Shown here in pieces: positions 61,620 through 64,000 of a DNA stretch of 64,000 bases. This DNA comes from Eukaryota sp. TZLM1-RC. Its lineage: Eukaryota > Metamonada: BaSk clade. The stretch is from contig JAUPSS010000007.1 in the NCBI GenBank assembly GCA_040285825.1, positions 892,501 through 956,500 of the forward strand, given 5' to 3'. Made by a program: the position numbers and the translations under genes. The notes under the pieces were generated by a model. The model did not search any database and was not told the origin of the DNA. It saw only the letters and a list, made by a program, of their open reading frames with translations. Positions within the stretch are counted from its first letter, which is position 1, and each line of letters begins with the position of its first letter.

Positions 61620-61920
61620 TAATAATGGCAAATTGAATCCGTGAACGCCATAAAAAACATCAAATCTTTTCATTGTTTTTTCTTGCACCATTTTTTGGAG
61701 GTCATCCAAAAAAGTTTCTGCTTCAACTGATAATCTTCCATTTATCGAAAATGGAAAAGTAATAAAAACCAGCTGTGTATTTCTACCAGCATTAGCTTCT
61801 TCAATATCATTATCATATTTTCTATGTTTTTCTTTTGCTTTAAAATCATGAGCACTCACAGGATTAAGTTTTCTTTTGTGAACCAAAGTATCATTTGCAA
61901 CATTACATGAGACAAAGCTT
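61620..61920 (-). mobile_element. LINE subfamily B internal fragment
   Basis: Minus strand encodes VHKRKLNPVSAHDFKAKEKH, then FITFPFSINGRLSVEAETFL and KRFDVFYGVHGFNLPLL. Both ends are truncated. Confidence 0.8.
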
Positions 61921-61986
61921 TATTAATTTAATAAAACAAATTTATAATCTTTTATTAATACAAAAAAACAAACCTTCTAATTAATT

Positions 61987-62698
61987 CTAATTAATCAACG
62001 AACTTTCATAGGTTGGAATCATATACTTTAAGTTTATAAAAGCATCAGCACCTCCGGTTTCTTCAAACTTTTCCAGTGTTTCTTGAATCAAATCACCCAT
62101 ATTCTGCCTCTTTCTCTGACCATACTCAATAAAATCATCAAGGTGGATGTTCTTGTTCTTGAAGAGATTGAGCACAGGTAAAATCTGACGATAGTATGGG
62201 ACCAACGCTTCTCCAATCATGTCACCTGAAGAGACTAGTAATTGGAGAATTTCAAGCATGGTACAGATTATTTGAGGATCCCGGGTATTAAGAGCGTCTG
62301 TGGTGAGGGCAAACAAACGAAGCGGACAAACTCTTGATGGGGATAATGAGTTGGGGAATGACAGGAAGAATCTTGCCTTTTCCTGCTTTTAAAAGCATCA
62401 CGGTACCTTCTCGTGCCAGGAACCTGTATGGTTCTTCAATTTCGCGAAGACCATCAAAGAAAATGGGAAGATAATGGTGATAATCAAGTTGATCAATGGA
62501 AATACGCCAGTGAACTTTGTTACCAGCACCAGAATGATCGATACTGACTGGAAGATCTCCTCTGTCATAGAAGCGTCGGAATTCTGTGGGAGCTATTGGT
62601 CTTCTCTTATAAGCACCAGCAACTGGAGCTTTTGGACTAGGTTTCTCCTTAGGTTGACGAAGAGAGGATGAAAGTGGAATGTTGCGTGAGGTGACCAT
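61987..62698 (-). CDS. PACRG: PACRG, inner-junction axonemal microtubule protein
   Basis: 225 residues from two exons (62332-62698 and 61987-62297) around a 34-nt intron (GTTTGT...CACAG). Splicing gives [20 protein letters not shown], matching the PACRG core exactly where the frames break. PACRG binds the A-B tubule inner junction of ciliary doublets. Hallmarks are [72 protein letters not shown] and the C-terminal [20 protein letters not shown]. The N-terminal extension is short and basic. It diverges from APC11 and implies that the organism builds a flagellum or did so recently. Confidence 0.96.
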
Positions 62699-62856
62699 TG
62701 ATATACAGGTATAAAGATGTTGACTGTTGAGCGGGGTTTACACAAAATCGTATTTCTACACCTAATTTTGGATTTCCATCTCAAACACAAACACCTATCT
62801 GTTAATACATCACATAAGGATTGTACTACATCCACGATTTCGTAGCTTCATCATCA
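62699..62856. promoter_or_regulatory. Divergent PACRG/APC11 intergenic region
   Basis: 158 bp between two start codons. It must contain both start regions; no known element recognised. Confidence 0.4.
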
Positions 62857-63114
62857 ATGGAAGATTTTGAAATTGAGGTTCTTGATTTTCATGGAACTGC
62901 TTTTTGGCAATGGGACACTAAAGACCGTGATTGTTGTGGTATCTGTCACACAGCTTTTGATTCACCTTGTACGAAGTGCATATTGCCTGGTGATAATTGC
63001 CCTCCCTTATGGGGTGAATGTACCCATCCTTTTCACATGCACTGTATACTCCGCTGGTTAGAGGAGAAGATCGAATGCCCACTCTGTCGGCAGGAATTCA
63101 AGATTAAAGAATAA
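62857..63114 (+). CDS. APC11: APC11, RING-H2 subunit of the anaphase-promoting complex
   Basis: 85 residues, the usual APC11 size. It is the catalytic RING subunit that recruits E2 enzymes to the APC/C for mitotic ubiquitylation. The sequence follows the family throughout: FHGTAFWQWDTKDRDCCGIC, CTKCILPGDNCPPLWGEC, THPFHMHCILRWLEEKIECP and LCRQEFKIKE, with all zinc-binding Cys/His present. The start is the ATG before EDFEIEV; an upstream in-frame extension has no ATG. No intron. Confidence 0.97.
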   Translation: MEDFEIEVLDFHGTAFWQWDTKDRDCCGICHTAFDSPCTKCILPGDNCPPLWGECTHPFHMHCILRWLEEKIECPLCRQEFKIKE

Positions 63115-63635
63115 TAGATACCATTCATTATTTTCTGCTGTCCTATTACTGGTTTAGTTTGTTTGTACATGTTTCCCAAATGTTATTTTTGCACCAACTT
63201 TTCTATTGGATTTTGACTTAATTCTGTGGAGTTTTAAGATTAAATACATGTGTTAGTTTGTGGTTTGTTTAAGGAAAAAACCTTTGTTCATGATTTTTTA
63301 AACACTAATATTTTGTTCTATATCCTTTTGATTGTATGTCATATGTCAGTTACTATACTTAACATCATCTGTTGACACGTGTCGACACGTGTTATGTATA
63401 ATTCCCAACACTGATTTTCCACATCGTTTGTGACTATTAACAGGTTACTTATGATCAATTCTCAATTTATTAATGAGCAGGTTCTTGATCCATCTTTTTC
63501 ATCATTATTTGTTTTGTGTCAAGAAGCTTTTGCTGTTTATTATATTATATTATATTTTTATTAACAAAAATGAGATTATATTTAAATATCCCCATTAATC
63601 AATTATTATCAAAAGAAAAATGTATTTGTTCGAAT
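63115..63635. other. Gene-free spacer
   Basis: AT-rich sequence containing an 18-bp palindrome (listed separately) and a short TATTA microsatellite near 63540. No gene seen. Confidence 0.45.
63375..63392. repeat. 18-bp perfect palindrome
   Basis: ACACGTGTCGACACGTGT equals its own reverse complement and contains two CACGTG E-box cores. Confidence 0.85.
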
Positions 63636-63639
63636 TCAC

Positions 63640-64000
63640 CTCAACTCACTTTGCGCCATGCTCTGAATTGATAACTTATCGTTCTTCACTACATGATGCT
63701 GTTAGAGACACTGTTTTCAATATGGCACAAACTGCAAGATTATCGTGTATCAAAGAGCCTCTGCTGAATGAAACACTTTCTCTGAATAATTTTGGTTCTG
63801 ATGATATAGGTGATGTATACTGTGATTGGATTGATAATTCTGAAGCTATTGTTGATTTTGTCTCATGCAATGTTGCAAATGATACTTTGGTTCGCAGAAG
63901 AAAACTTAATCCTGTGAGTGCTCTTGATTTTAAAGCAAAAGAGAAACATAGAAAATATGATAAAGATATTGAAGAGGCTAATGTCGATAGAAATACACAG
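63640..64000 (+). mobile_element. LINE subfamily B C-terminal region, running off the window
   Basis: Encodes LITYRSSLHDAVRDTVFNMA, NNFGSDDIGDVYCDWIDNSE, AIVDFVSCNVANDTLV and RRRKLNPVSALDFKAKEKHR. A ~10-bp deletion relative to the 5-kb copy removes the zinc-motif cysteine (ALN..ELITY). It continues past 64000. Confidence 0.8.

Noticed and set aside
1-64000. Alternative genetic code
   Set aside because: TAA, TAG and TGA each terminate recognisable full-length proteins (for example Utp14, exportin-1 and the importin-alpha-like gene), and none occurs inside intact host frames.

Overview
The window looks like nuclear DNA of a single-celled eukaryote, probably a flagellated protist. The DNA is AT-rich and the genes are compact. 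Most genes lack introns, and the few introns I can place are mostly 26-34 nt long with GT..AG ends. TAA, TAG and TGA all act as stops, so the genetic code looks standard. PACRG, an axonemal protein, argues for a flagellum. FAD-dependent ferredoxin reductase and a mitochondrial carrier argue for a mitochondrion or related organelle. I cannot name the species. No bacterial-type operons, CRISPR arrays, rRNA or convincing tRNA genes were seen.

Layout. 1-6 kb: decayed LINE-type retrotransposon copies. 6-14 kb: an 1887-residue multi-pass membrane protein and the DDX10/Dbp4 RNA helicase. 13.7-14.9 kb: a broken Fanzor (eukaryotic TnpB-like nuclease) gene. 16.5-22 kb: exportin-1 (two short introns), a leucine-rich-repeat protein and a small divergent gene. 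23.7-29.3 kb: LINE debris, a 1.3-kb Mutator-like (MULE) element with terminal repeats and 9-bp target duplication, then a tandem E2-fold protein. 29.7-33.4 kb: importin-alpha-like protein and DDX56/Dbp9 helicase. 35-39.5 kb: Utp14 and ferredoxin reductase. 39.7-42.1 kb: a nearly intact hAT transposon with 8-bp target duplication. 43.5-48 kb: an ARM-repeat protein (ARMC8/Gid5-like) and a RING/B-box protein with a ThuA/amidotransferase-like tail. 49.7-52.8 kb: FHIT-like HIT protein and a mitochondrial carrier. 53.2-54.3 kb: a gag-only LTR retrotransposon. 54.8-56.7 kb: a papain-family protease carrying a near-identical EGF repeat array. 58-64 kb: PARG, more LINE debris, PACRG and APC11.

How the genes fit together. 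The host genes are housekeeping functions: ribosome biogenesis (DDX10, DDX56, Utp14), nuclear transport (exportin-1, importin alpha), ubiquitin/cell-cycle control (APC11, ARMC8-like, E2-like, RING protein), ADP-ribose and dinucleotide turnover (PARG, FHIT-like) and organelle redox/transport. They are not a pathway cluster. The gaps between them are filled by at least five kinds of mobile DNA (LINE, LTR, hAT, MULE, Fanzor). The LINE appears to carry a C-terminal restriction-like endonuclease and occurs as several subfamilies (called A-D here), mostly as 3'-end fragments.

The points most worth following up are the Fanzor relic, a 69-bp nearly identical leader directly upstream of two unrelated genes (DDX10 and FHIT-like), the protease-EGF fusion with an apparent GT-AT micro-intron, the RING/B-box plus amidotransferase-fold fusion, and the tandem E2-fold protein with no catalytic cysteine.
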